Below are positions 9,723 to 17,974 of a DNA stretch of 64,000 nt, piece by piece. Position 1 is the stretch's first letter, and each line of letters begins with the position of its first letter. The DNA comes from Desulfuromonadaceae bacterium (GTDB lineage: Bacteria > Desulfobacterota > Desulfuromonadia > Geobacterales > Pseudopelobacteraceae), in NCBI GenBank assembly GCA_028681335.1, contig JAQUIT010000002.1, forward strand, positions 329,086 to 393,085. Reading direction: 5' to 3'. Under the pieces are notes generated by a model. The model worked only from the letters and a program-made list of their open reading frames with translations, was not told the DNA's origin and did no database searches. A program made the translations under genes and the position numbers.

Positions 9723-10730
9723 TTGAGTGTGACAACATATCTTCTTGTATTTGGTTTTGGGCTGGTGGCCGGCATGATAATTCTTTATATCTCCATGAAG
9801 ATTCATTCCGGGGAGAATCTCGGAATCGTCGAGCTCGTACGCGGGCTCTTCTCATTGCTGCCAAGACGGTTTGGCCGGTCGGAGGAAGAGGTCTCAGAGC
9901 CTGCTTGTGAAAGTACAGAGCCGGTGCAGGCGGTTGATCCGAGAGAGCAGAGTCTCTATGACTCCGCACAGACTATCAGGAATATACTCTTGACTCTGGC
10001 TGCCAATATTCAGCGCTCGGTCAAGGCGGCCAGCGATTCTTCGCTGGTGCTTGGCGACGTGAAAAGCACCATGAATACTTTGGAGCTGTCGCCGGATTTA
10101 AAAGATGCGCACTCTCTTTTAATGGCGGAGGTTGACCGGGTTATTTTAAGTAATGCGGTTTTGAAAAGCGAACTGGCCATTTCCCAGACGGTGCTGACAG
10201 AGCAGCAGGGGCAGATTGAGGCCCTGCGTACGGCAGTCAGGATTGACGGCTTGACCCAGCTTGCAAATCGCACCTATTTTGATGAAAAACTGCATGAGAT
10301 GATCGCGTTACGCAAGCGTTACGGCGACCCATTCTCTCTGATGATGATTGATCTTGATAACTTTAAGGAGATCAATGATTCGTACGGGCATCCGGCAGGC
10401 GACCGGATTCTGAAAGGGGTTGCTCTGAAGATCAAGGCCTCCCTGCGTGGCAGTGACTTCTTTGCCCGTTTTGGTGGCGATGAATATGCGGTTATCCTGG
10501 TCAAGACCGATGTCGAGGCGGCGACGGACGTTGCCTGGAAGCTTTGCGAAGAGGTGCGGGCAAGCCGCTTTATCCTGGATGCGGCTACGCTTTCCATGAC
10601 ACTTTCCATCGGGGTTGCCGAAGCTGACGGGAATGATACGGAGGAGATGCTGCTGGAACGGGCTGACGCTGCTTTATATCGCGCCAAAGCCGCCGGCCGC
10701 AACGGTGTATCCGTCGCCGAGGCAGGGTAA
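9723..10730 (+). CDS. Membrane-anchored GGDEF diguanylate cyclase
   Basis: A 335-residue protein: an N-terminal membrane helix (about 2-25), a helical linker (about 75-165), and a C-terminal GGDEF domain. The active site is GGDEY at about 251-255, and an RxxD inhibitory site (RGSD) lies five residues ahead of it. The substrate-pocket residues read IND and GHPAGD; the retained Asp points to ordinary c-di-GMP synthesis rather than the hybrid cGAMP-making Hypr type. The start is TTG, supported by a strong CAGGAGGG ribosome site. No periplasmic sensor domain is present, so the linker or partner proteins must carry the signal. Confidence 0.88.
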   Translation: MSVTTYLLVFGFGLVAGMIILYISMKIHSGENLGIVELVRGLFSLLPRRFGRSEEEVSEPACESTEPVQAVDPREQSLYDSAQTIRNILLTLAANIQRSVKAASDSSLVLGDVKSTMNTLELSPDLKDAHSLLMAEVDRVILSNAVLKSELAISQTVLTEQQGQIEALRTAVRIDGLTQLANRTYFDEKLHEMIALRKRYGDPFSLMMIDLDNFKEINDSYGHPAGDRILKGVALKIKASLRGSDFFARFGGDEYAVILVKTDVEAATDVAWKLCEEVRASRFILDAATLSMTLSIGVAEADGNDTEEMLLERADAALYRAKAAGRNGVSVAEAG

Positions 10731-10878
10731 AAGAGTGTAGAAGGTCTCCATAGTTTTTGACTTCCCCCGCCCATCTGTGCTATAAATATCCACTTTTTCA
10801 TAAGCTGTGTCGTTTATCGGCCAAGCAGCAGCAAAACGTCGTCGTTTTCTGTAAATTCAGCCAGGAGGTATTCTAATT

Positions 10879-11754
10879 ATGTTTAAAGGAAGCATTGTCG
10901 CTATTGTGACGCCATTCAAGCAGGATGGCACGGTAGATTTCGAAAAACTCCGGGAGTTGGTCGAATTTCAGATTGAAAACGGCACCGATGCCATTGTTGC
11001 CTGTGGCACCACCGGCGAGTCATCTACGCTTGATAACGAAGAACATCTCGACGTCATCCGGGTTGTCTTCGAGCAGGCCAAAGGACGTGTCCCGGTTATT
11101 GCCGGCACCGGTTCAAACTCCACCGCCGAAGCAATCAACCTTACCCGCGAAGCGAAAGAGATGGGCGTTGATGGCGTGTTGCTGGTAACCCCCTACTACA
11201 ACAAACCGACTCAGGAAGGTCTCTATCGTCACTACACCGCCATTGCCGATGCCGTTGATATCCCGCAGATACTGTACAATGTACCGGGCCGCACCGGCGT
11301 TAACCTGCTTCCCGAAACGGTGGCTCGTCTGGCACCGCACCGGAACATCGTGGCCATCAAAGAGGCAACCGGTTCTCTGCAGCAGGCATCCGAAGTGATC
11401 GCCCTCTGCGGCGGCCAGATTGATGTCTTCTCCGGTGACGACTTCATCACCTACCCGATGATGGCCTGCGGTGCTGTCGGTGTTATCTCGGTGCTGGCCA
11501 ACATCATGCCGAAAACTATCGGCGATCTGACCGACGCCTTCTTTGCCGGTGACCTGAAAAAAGCCCGTCAGCTGCATCTGGATACGCTGAAAATCGGCAA
11601 CGCCATGTTCATTGAGTCGAATCCGATCCCGGTTAAGACCGCCCTCGGGTTGATGGGCAAATGCTCTGCCGAAGTAAGGTTGCCGCTCTGTGAGATGAGT
11701 GCCGGGAACAAGGCAAAGCTGGAAGCGATCATGAAGGAATACAAGCTTATTTAA
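10879..11754 (+). CDS. dapA: 4-hydroxy-tetrahydrodipicolinate synthase
   Basis: A 291-residue aldolase that condenses pyruvate and aspartate semialdehyde, the first committed step to lysine and diaminopimelate. Visible signatures are VTPFKQDGTVDFEKL, CGTTGESSTL, LYNVPGRTG with the catalytic Tyr, and VAIKEATG with the Schiff-base Lys. Length is normal. AGGAGG lies upstream of the ATG. The gene begins a dapA-dapB-dapL series that lacks the succinylase genes, which fits the diaminopimelate aminotransferase pathway. Confidence 0.96.
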   Translation: MFKGSIVAIVTPFKQDGTVDFEKLRELVEFQIENGTDAIVACGTTGESSTLDNEEHLDVIRVVFEQAKGRVPVIAGTGSNSTAEAINLTREAKEMGVDGVLLVTPYYNKPTQEGLYRHYTAIADAVDIPQILYNVPGRTGVNLLPETVARLAPHRNIVAIKEATGSLQQASEVIALCGGQIDVFSGDDFITYPMMACGAVGVISVLANIMPKTIGDLTDAFFAGDLKKARQLHLDTLKIGNAMFIESNPIPVKTALGLMGKCSAEVRLPLCEMSAGNKAKLEAIMKEYKLI

Positions 11755-11762
11755 ATACAATT

Positions 11763-11876
11763 CATCTCACCGCAAAGGCCCGCAGAGGAAAGCCGGAAAA
11801 GAGAAAAAACAGCAAATGTGGATTTTTAACGTTTTGCCTCCCTTTGCGTTACTCTGCATCCTCTGCGGTGAGAAAG
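11763..11876. repeat. Intergenic inverted repeat (REP-like) between dapA and dapB
   Basis: The spacer begins CTCACCGCAAAGG and ends with the near-complement CCTCTGCGGTGAG, with imperfect complementarity also in CCCGCAGAGG / GCATCCTCTGCGG. This 'CTCACCGC...GCGGTGAG' arrangement resembles dispersed intergenic palindromes. No T-run follows, so it is a poor terminator candidate. It may shape read-through or stability between dapA and dapB. Confidence 0.65.
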
Positions 11877-11886
11877 AGGTTTTATT

Positions 11887-12690
11887 ATGATAAAAGTAGC
11901 CGTATGTGGCGCTGCAGGACGGATGGGACAGCGCATTATAACCTCCATTATTGAAGCCGAAGGAGCAGTGTTCTGTGGCGCACTGGAACGCCCCGGCCAC
12001 CCTCAGATCGGCCAGGATGCCGGTCTGCTCGCCGGTTGCGGTGTCACGGATGTCCATATTACGGACAGCCTCAACGCTGTTGTCTCCGCCTGCGATGTCC
12101 TGATCGACTTTACCTCTCCCAAGGTGTCGCTCAAAAATCTGGAGATGTGTGCGCTCCACGGCAAATCAATTGTCATCGGTTCCACCGGTTTCACCCCTGA
12201 AGAGAAGGCTTTGGCCGCTGAGCTTGCCAAAGATATCCCGGCCGTGCTGGCCCCAAATATGTCGGTCGGCGTCAATGTCTGTTTCAAGGTATTGAAAGAT
12301 GTCGCCAAAACTCTCGGCGATGATTTTGATGTCGAGATTGTTGAACTGCATCACAATAAGAAAAAAGACTCACCGTCAGGAACTGCCGTGCGCATGGGCG
12401 AGGTCGTTGCCGAAGCGCTGGGACGGGACTACAACAAGGTGGCCAATTATCACCGTGAGGGGATCTGCGGTGAGCGGACGAAAGAAGAGATCGGCATGCA
12501 GACCGTGCGTGGCGGCGATATCGTCGGCGAGCACACCGTTTACTTTATCGGCATGGGTGAGCGGATCGAAATCTCCCACCGCGCCATGACCCGCGACATG
12601 TTCTCGCGCGGCTCTGTTCGCGCCGCCAAATGGGTGGTCGGCAAGGCACCGGGGATCTATGATATGCAGGATGTGCTGGGATTGAAATAA
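11887..12690 (+). CDS. dapB: 4-hydroxy-tetrahydrodipicolinate reductase
   Basis: A 267-residue NAD(P)H-dependent reductase, second enzyme of the diaminopimelate branch. The Rossmann motif VCGAAGRMGQR is at the N-terminus, STGFTP marks the middle of the domain, and ELHHNKKKDSPSGTA carries the conserved His/Lys and substrate-binding residues. Length is normal. It is separated from dapA by a palindromic repeat and from dapL by another, so the three genes may be a single transcript with attenuating structures or may have internal promoters. Confidence 0.96.
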   Translation: MIKVAVCGAAGRMGQRIITSIIEAEGAVFCGALERPGHPQIGQDAGLLAGCGVTDVHITDSLNAVVSACDVLIDFTSPKVSLKNLEMCALHGKSIVIGSTGFTPEEKALAAELAKDIPAVLAPNMSVGVNVCFKVLKDVAKTLGDDFDVEIVELHHNKKKDSPSGTAVRMGEVVAEALGRDYNKVANYHREGICGERTKEEIGMQTVRGGDIVGEHTVYFIGMGERIEISHRAMTRDMFSRGSVRAAKWVVGKAPGIYDMQDVLGLK

Positions 12691-12693
12691 ACG

Positions 12694-12808
12694 AAACCAA
12701 CCCAACCCCTCCCGGCCTCCCTTTAGGCCCTAGAGGGTCCTTGTCAGGGGAAGAGCTTTTTTTTTGCTCCCTCCTTGATAAGGGAGGGGCGGGGTGGGTT
12801 GGGGGTAA
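12694..12808. repeat. Long C/G-rich inverted repeat between dapB and dapL
   Basis: The arms CCCAACCCCTCCCGGCCTCCC and AAGGGAGGGGCGGGGTGGG, about 60 bases apart, are imperfect complements; a TTTTTTTTT tract lies in the loop region. A second element with the same CCCTCCC/GGGAGGGG/GTGGG character occurs at 60268-60378, so this is probably a dispersed intergenic palindromic family. Confidence 0.7.
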
Positions 12809-12891
12809 CTTGCCTTATAGATTTAAAATCAGATTTGCCGCTTCGTGCGGCATTTCCTTTATAAAAAACAAAAGTGGAGGATTACCCTGTA

Positions 12892-14124
12892 ATGGCAAAA
12901 ATTAACGACAACTACCTGAAACTGAAAGCTGGCTACCTGTTCCCCGAGATCGGCAGACGTGTGCGTGAATTCACTGCCGCCAACCCGGAGGCCAAGGTTA
13001 TTCGTCTCGGTATCGGCGACGTAACCCGCCCGCTGGCTCCGGCTGTGCTGAAAGCGTTCCACGATGCGGTGGACGATCTCGGCACCACCGACAACTTCGC
13101 CGGCTACGGCCCGGAGCAGGGGTATGACTGGCTGATCAACGCCATCATCGAGAAATCATACAAGCCGCTGGGCGTTAGCCTCAGTACTTCCGAGATGTTC
13201 ATCTCCGACGGTTCCAAGTGTGACTGCGCCAACATCCTCGATATCTTTGCCATGGACAACATCGTTGCCATCGGCGACCCGGTCTACCCGGTGTACAACG
13301 ACACCAACGTCATGGTCGGCCGTACCGGCGAAGCCGATGACAAGGGTTATTACAAGGGAATAGTCTACATGCCGTGCAACGAGGCCAACGGCTTCATCCC
13401 GGCGCTGCCGACCGAGAAGGTGGACATTATCTATCTCTGCTTCCCCAATAACCCGACCGGTGCAATTGCCGGCAAGGCCGAGCTGAAAAAGTGGGTCGAT
13501 TACGCCAACGCTAACGATGCGGTGATCTTCTTCGACGCCGCCTATGAGGCGTTCATCACCAATCCCGACATTCCGCATTCCATCTACGAGATTGAGGGGG
13601 CCAAGAAGTGCGCCATCGAGTTCCGCTCGTTCTCCAAGACCGCCGGCTTCACCGGCGTTCGCTGCGGCCTGGTGGTCGTGCCGGAAGAGGTTATGGGAAC
13701 GACGGCATCCGGCGAGAAGTACAGCTACAACAAACTCTGGAATCGTCGCGTCACCACCAAGTTCAACGGTGCCTCTTATCCTGTCCAGCGTGCCGCTGCT
13801 GCGGTCTATTCCGAAGAGGGATGGAAGCAGACCAAGGAAGTTATTGATTATTATATGGAGAATGCCCGCATCATCCGTGAAGGGTTGAGAGAAGTCGGTG
13901 TCACCTGTTTCGGCGGCGTGGATGCACCGTACATCTGGCTCAAGACGCCGGGTAACATGACCAGCTGGGAATTCTTCGACAAACTGCTCACCGAATGCAA
14001 CGTTGTCGGGACGCCCGGTTCCGGCTTCGGCCCGAGCGGGGAAGGGTACTTCCGCTTGTCGGCCTTCGGCCATCGTGAGAATGTGATTGAGGCGGTAGAG
14101 CGCATCAAGAAAAACCTGAAGTAG
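12892..14124 (+). CDS. dapL: LL-diaminopimelate aminotransferase
   Basis: A 410-residue PLP-dependent class I/II aminotransferase that converts tetrahydrodipicolinate directly to LL-diaminopimelate, bypassing DapD/C/E. The N-terminus [17 protein letters not shown] and the block CFPNNPTGA are typical; the PLP lysine is in [11 protein letters not shown]. The chosen ATG follows GGAGG by about 11 bases; a GTG 18 bases upstream is less likely. DapL is found in plants, Chlamydia, cyanobacteria and Geobacter relatives among others, so it helps with placing the organism. Confidence 0.95.
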   Translation: MAKINDNYLKLKAGYLFPEIGRRVREFTAANPEAKVIRLGIGDVTRPLAPAVLKAFHDAVDDLGTTDNFAGYGPEQGYDWLINAIIEKSYKPLGVSLSTSEMFISDGSKCDCANILDIFAMDNIVAIGDPVYPVYNDTNVMVGRTGEADDKGYYKGIVYMPCNEANGFIPALPTEKVDIIYLCFPNNPTGAIAGKAELKKWVDYANANDAVIFFDAAYEAFITNPDIPHSIYEIEGAKKCAIEFRSFSKTAGFTGVRCGLVVVPEEVMGTTASGEKYSYNKLWNRRVTTKFNGASYPVQRAAAAVYSEEGWKQTKEVIDYYMENARIIREGLREVGVTCFGGVDAPYIWLKTPGNMTSWEFFDKLLTECNVVGTPGSGFGPSGEGYFRLSAFGHRENVIEAVERIKKNLK

Positions 14125-14129
14125 TCAAG

Positions 14130-14160
14130 AAGGGCGCCCAGCGAGGCGCCCTTTGTTTTG
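14130..14160 (+). terminator. Rho-independent terminator after dapL
   Basis: A nine-base-pair GC-rich stem AAGGGCGCC / GGCGCCCTT with a six-base loop, followed by TGTTTTG. It lies five bases after the dapL stop. Confidence 0.8.
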
Positions 14161-14296
14161 CCGCCACCGCTGCGGCGCATGGTTTGATTGTGGTTACACG
14201 GATATCAGGGATATTGAGAGATGCAAGGTGAAGGTTTTTAATCCTTGGGCGTGAATCAAGTAAGCTATTCAGGAATTATCGTAAAGGAGCAAGGAT

Positions 14297-14515
14297 ATGG
14301 CATCAAATAGTGACAAGAGTATGACTACTGTCATCGGCCTGGTACTGCTGGTCGGTGGCGCGGGCCTTGCGTACTGGGGCTACCAGATGTCTCACTCGTT
14401 GGCTTCCCAATTGTCAGAGGCGTTTACCGGGGCACTCCCCAATGCGGTGATGTACCGCTACATTGGGGGTGCGGTTAGCTGTGTTGCGGGGCTGTTCCTG
14501 TTGGTGAAGAAATAA
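14297..14515 (+). CDS. Small membrane protein (DUF3185-like)
   Basis: A 72-residue protein with two hydrophobic helices (about 10-30 and 50-70) around a short polar segment. It fits the DUF3185 family of small inner-membrane proteins of unknown function. The ATG is preceded by AAAGGAG. It stands alone, with the dapL terminator upstream and the convergent cold-shock gene terminator downstream. No function can be given. Confidence 0.7.
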   Translation: MASNSDKSMTTVIGLVLLVGGAGLAYWGYQMSHSLASQLSEAFTGALPNAVMYRYIGGAVSCVAGLFLLVKK

Positions 14516-14611
14516 CGGAAGATTCGAAGGAAAGGGGGCTGGCGCATATTGAGTTAAGTAAGCTGAGGTTGCCCAATGTTGCGTCCTTTGTTGCTTTTGG
14601 AACCTTTCCCA

Positions 14612-14642
14612 TAAAAAAAGCCCCGAATTTCTTCGGGGCTTT
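14612..14642 (-). terminator. Terminator of the cold-shock gene
   Basis: Stem AGCCCCGAA / TTCGGGGCT with a short loop; on the minus strand it is followed by a run of seven T. It can also stop read-through from the plus strand. Confidence 0.85.
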
Positions 14643-14664
14643 TGGCGTTTGCTGGAGTAGTTGT

Positions 14665-14865
14665 TTAGACTCTCGTTACGTTCGCGGCCTGAAGCCCTTT
14701 CGGACCCTTGGTTACTTCAAACGTTACGCTATCGCCTTCAACAAGCGATTTGAATCCGTCGCCTGCGATTGCGGAGAAATGACAAAAAACATCTTCGCCA
14801 TCTTCCTGCTCAAGAAAACCAAAACCTTTGCTGTCGTTAAACCATTTAACTGTTCCGTTTACCAT
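14665..14865 (-). CDS. Cold shock protein (CspA family)
   Basis: A 66-residue single-domain nucleic-acid-binding OB fold. RNP1 (KGFGFL) and RNP2 (VFCHFSA) are both visible, and the start [13 protein letters not shown] is canonical. Such proteins melt RNA secondary structure in the cytoplasm. AGGAGA precedes the ATG. The leader of about 75 bases contains a small hairpin (CTGAAATTAATCAG), but no clear cold-box can be claimed. It has its own terminator. Confidence 0.95.
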   Translation of the reverse strand: MVNGTVKWFNDSKGFGFLEQEDGEDVFCHFSAIAGDGFKSLVEGDSVTFEVTKGPKGLQAANVTRV

Positions 14866-15054
14866 GTGTACTTTCTCCTGATCTTTCTGTTCAATTTTGT
14901 CTGATTAATTTCAGACGTAGAAACACTAAGGTCTATTATGAACAAGAAGTCAACAAGCAAATGACAAGAGGAACGTTGGCGGACAAGAAAACAGGGGTCA
15001 AAATCCCCCAATTAGAAAGCGGCTGATTGGCCGTCTTTGCCATTTCAAGCCGTA

Positions 15055-15098
15055 AGGGGGACAGGCTCCTTTATAAAAAAGCAGCCTGTCCCCCTTTG
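15055..15098. terminator. Strong bidirectional hairpin downstream of nitroreductase gene
   Basis: Arms AAGGGGGACAGGCT and AGCCTGTCCCCCTT flank an A/T-rich loop containing TTTATAAAAAA. It lies just past the stop of the leftward nitroreductase gene. A close relative with the same architecture occurs at 26051-26094. Confidence 0.75.
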
Positions 15099-15121
15099 TT
15101 TGTCCCTCATTGTTGAGTCGG

Positions 15122-15946
15122 CTAATTCACAAAATGGACTCCGGCTGGTTCGTGTTGTGCTGTTCGGGAATAATTTACAGCAGGCTTTCCGAAAGCCATC
15201 GCATATCCGATGACATGGTCTTCGGGAATACCCAGCCGGTTTTTAAACTCAGGCAACATGTCACAGATGACAAACTTGGCCAATCCGTCCCAGACCGTCC
15301 CAATGCCGAGTGTCTGGGCATACAGCTCAAAGGTGGTCATGGCTATCAAGCAGTCCTCAACTGGCGTTACTGCGCTTTTTGGTGCCGAAGCAATCAAAAA
15401 GTGCGGAGCATCCCGGAAGAGAAAATCTGCTCCTTCTCCTTCCCATTGCCTGACGTAATCGGAGAAGAACTCCATCCCCGGGGGGAACCCGGTTTCAAGC
15501 GAAATCTTCACGAGTTTCGCCATCATTTCTTCTCTCATCTCAATCAACGTTGCTCGATTATCAACGACCGTAAATCTGACTTGTCTGGTATTTCTTCCGG
15601 TCGGAGCATAACAGGCCACTTCCAGAAGCTTCTTTATGACATCTGGCTCAAGGTTCTCAGGCTTGTACTGTCTGACGGCTCTGCGACCTTTTATAAGGAG
15701 TTCCATCTGGGAGGAATCCGGTAATATGCCTTTTAACGATAAACTGTGTATGGGGTCATATCCGAGTATCGAAATAGATGCCGTTGGACAGATGGAAAGG
15801 CAGTGCTGGCATTGGTAACAATTTTCTTCATTTTCTCGTGTAATGGCAGGGTATCCGCCTCCCATTGTGATTATTCGAGCAGGGCAATCAGAGGAGCATT
15901 GGCCGCATTTTGTACATGTTTCCTGGTTGACCTTGAAATCGATCAT
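15122..15946 (-). CDS. Nitroreductase family protein with N-terminal ferredoxin domain
   Basis: A 274-residue fusion. The first 60 or so residues form a bacterial ferredoxin domain with two 4Fe-4S motifs (CTKCGQCSSDCP and CYQCQHCLSICP). The rest is an FMN-binding nitroreductase domain starting at KGRRAVRQYKPE and containing APTGRNTRQV and the late LGIGTVWDG. This architecture is common in anaerobes. The Fe-S clusters probably feed electrons to the flavin; the substrate is unknown. It is monocistronic, with a hairpin at its 3' end. Confidence 0.88.
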   Translation of the reverse strand: MIDFKVNQETCTKCGQCSSDCPARIITMGGGYPAITRENEENCYQCQHCLSICPTASISILGYDPIHSLSLKGILPDSSQMELLIKGRRAVRQYKPENLEPDVIKKLLEVACYAPTGRNTRQVRFTVVDNRATLIEMREEMMAKLVKISLETGFPPGMEFFSDYVRQWEGEGADFLFRDAPHFLIASAPKSAVTPVEDCLIAMTTFELYAQTLGIGTVWDGLAKFVICDMLPEFKNRLGIPEDHVIGYAMAFGKPAVNYSRTAQHEPAGVHFVN

Positions 15947-15970
15947 GTCTATCTCCTTCCGGCAGTTTTT

Positions 15971-16645
15971 TCAGAGCAGCTTCAGTACCGCCTGCGCCGC
16001 CGGTTCCGATGAGGCGGGATTCTGGCCGGTGATCAGGTTGCCGTCGCTGATGACATGGGGCTGCCAGTCAGCACCATGAGAATAAGTCCCCCCGGCCTTG
16101 CGCAGTTCGTCTTCAACCAGGAACGGCACAACTTCAGTCAGACCAACCGCAGCCTCTTCGCTGTTTGAAAAGCCGGTGACTCTTTTTCCCTCCACCAGCG
16201 GAGTACCATCAGCCGCCCGGGCATGGCGCAGCACCCCGGGGGCATGGCAGACTGCGGCGACCGGTTTTCCCTGGGCATATACGGTGTCGATCAGGGCGAT
16301 GGAATCCCGGTCCTCTGCCAGATCCCATAAGGGCCCATGGCCCCCGGGATAGAAGAGCGCGTCATATTCATCCGCTGAAACTGTTTTTAACGCTACCGTA
16401 TGCGCCAGGGCAGCCTGTGCTTCTGTGTCGTTGTTGAAGCGCTCGGTAGCTGCGGTCTGGAAATCTTTTTCAGCACTCTTTGGGTCCAACGGCGGTTGTC
16501 CCCCTTTGGGTGAAGCCAAAGTGATCGTGGCCCCCGCATCCTTGAAGGCATAGTAGGGGGCGGCAAACTCCTCCAGCCAGAACCCGGTTTTCTTGCCGGT
16601 TGTGCCCAGTTCGTCGTGTGATGTCAGTACCATCAGTATCTTCAT
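15971..16645 (-). CDS. DJ-1/PfpI family (type 1 glutamine amidotransferase-like) protein
   Basis: A 224-residue protein. The start used here, KILMVLTSHDEL, has a GAGGAG ribosome site; the open frame continues upstream without a plausible start. The nucleophile elbow AVCHAPGVL contains the probable catalytic Cys, and YPGGHGPLWDL and SNSEEAAVGLT are typical of the Hsp31/YajL-related branch. These proteins include chaperones, glyoxalases and deglycase candidates; the exact activity cannot be chosen. It lies 24 bases upstream of the nitroreductase gene on the same strand and may share its transcript, suggesting a redox or carbonyl-stress context. Confidence 0.85.
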   Translation of the reverse strand: MKILMVLTSHDELGTTGKKTGFWLEEFAAPYYAFKDAGATITLASPKGGQPPLDPKSAEKDFQTAATERFNNDTEAQAALAHTVALKTVSADEYDALFYPGGHGPLWDLAEDRDSIALIDTVYAQGKPVAAVCHAPGVLRHARAADGTPLVEGKRVTGFSNSEEAAVGLTEVVPFLVEDELRKAGGTYSHGADWQPHVISDGNLITGQNPASSEPAAQAVLKLL

Positions 16646-16923
16646 GGTCGTATCTCCTCGCGTGTGATGTCTCTGCAGGCTCCGCTCATGCCGGTCGGTG
16701 AAAATACATTGTACCTCATTTTTACTGGGGCACCAACGCGGGATCATGAATGGAGCCGTGTCTGTTAAGCCAAAAGCCGGCCAATCGGCCGTCTTGGCTA
16801 TTTCTCTACTTGTAATTTCCCAACCAGCTGAGCAACAATAGGCCGCATGAACTTCCTTTCCTCCTACAGCGATAGCCCACTCTCCTCTGTGCCTTCGAAA
16901 ACTCAAAGAGCGGTGAGCGCCGC

Positions 16924-17883
16924 ATGACGGTCCTCCCATGGCAAGCCGGAACTACGCCGCTGATGCTGGCGCCAATGCAGGGGTTGACCAACCGGGCCTT
17001 GCGCGCTTATTTTGTCGAGCATGTCCGGCCGGACGTCATCTTTACCGAGTTCATGCGCGTCAATACTGCGCCGGCCGGAGCGGGGCTCACCGCAGCTGAC
17101 CTGCGGGATGTCGCCACTGAGCAGGAGGGTGTGCCGCTGGTGGTGCAGTTGGTGGGGCACGAGCGGGAGGCACTGGTCCTGGCGGCCAGGGTCGCGCAGG
17201 AGGTCGGTGCTGCACACCTCAACCTCAATATGGGGTGCCCTTATGGACGGATGGGGGGTGGGCAGACCGGTGGCGGGATGCTCCGCTGTCCGGACAATAT
17301 TGTGGAGGTCATTCCCGCCCTGCGGGAGGTCATCAACGGATCCTTCTCTGTCAAAATCCGGGCCGGATACGACGATCCGGAACAGATCCTGTCGCTGCTG
17401 CCACTCTTTGAGTCGAGCGGGGTGGATTTCCTGGTGCTGCATCCCCGTACCGTGGTTCAGAAGTATGACGGAGATGCAGACCATGAAGTAACCGCCCGGG
17501 TGGTGCGTGAGACCCGGCTGCCGGTGATTGCCAACGGTGACGTGCGGAACGCTGCCGATGGCATACGGCTACTGGACGAGACCGGGGCCGCCGGACTGAT
17601 GCTGGGGCGCGGTGCAATCGCTGACCCGTCGCTGTTCTTGCGCCTGCGTGGGCAGGGTGACTCAGGGGGCGGTCAGGAAGGACGGGGAATGGAGCTTGGT
17701 CGCTATCTGCGGGAGATGCTGGTCCGCTACGGTCAGTTGTTCTGCGGCGATACGCAGGTGCTGAACAAGATCAAGGAGATCATCGCGTACCTTGATGAAC
17801 CTGAATTGTCAAAGCCGCTTAAGGAGATGAGGCGGGCCAAAACCGTGCGGGCATTTGAGGCTGCTTTGCATGGGTTTGGTTAA
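16924..17883 (+). CDS. tRNA-dihydrouridine synthase
   Basis: A 319-residue FMN-dependent TIM-barrel enzyme that reduces uridines in the D-loop of tRNA. LAPMQGLTNRALR at the N-terminus, the catalytic Cys in NMGCPYGRMG, and VIANGDVRN are the family markers. The sequence is nearer the DusC-like branch than DusA or DusB, which is a judgement by eye. It is transcribed alone and ends at a bidirectional terminator shared with the LysA-like gene. Confidence 0.9.
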   Translation: MTVLPWQAGTTPLMLAPMQGLTNRALRAYFVEHVRPDVIFTEFMRVNTAPAGAGLTAADLRDVATEQEGVPLVVQLVGHEREALVLAARVAQEVGAAHLNLNMGCPYGRMGGGQTGGGMLRCPDNIVEVIPALREVINGSFSVKIRAGYDDPEQILSLLPLFESSGVDFLVLHPRTVVQKYDGDADHEVTARVVRETRLPVIANGDVRNAADGIRLLDETGAAGLMLGRGAIADPSLFLRLRGQGDSGGGQEGRGMELGRYLREMLVRYGQLFCGDTQVLNKIKEIIAYLDEPELSKPLKEMRRAKTVRAFEAALHGFG

Positions 17884-17916
17884 TCAGCAGGTTCCAGCGT
17901 TGGCTTTATCCATATA

Positions 17917-17954
17917 AAAAGAGGCCAAGGGATTATACCCCTTGGCCTCTCACT
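17917..17954. terminator. Bidirectional terminator between dus and LysA-like genes
   Basis: Stem GAGGCCAAGGG / CCCTTGGCCTC with a short loop, preceded by AAAAA on the plus strand, which is a T-run for the minus strand. It separates two convergent genes. Confidence 0.85.
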
Positions 17955-17974
17955 GTTTATGGCGGTTTGATCAG

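Noticed and set aside
9723..10730. GGDEF protein as a Hypr cGAMP synthase that could feed the riboswitches
   Set aside because: The substrate-selecting Asp in GH-x-x-GD is kept here and in the 56 kb GGDEF protein, as in ordinary c-di-GMP synthases.
10731..10878. Possible lysine riboswitch upstream of dapA
   Set aside because: The 148-base spacer lacks the conserved lysine-aptamer segments.
13156..14073. Long open frame antisense to dapL (305 codons)
   Set aside because: Shadow of a conserved G/C-rich gene; no ribosome site, no recognisable family.
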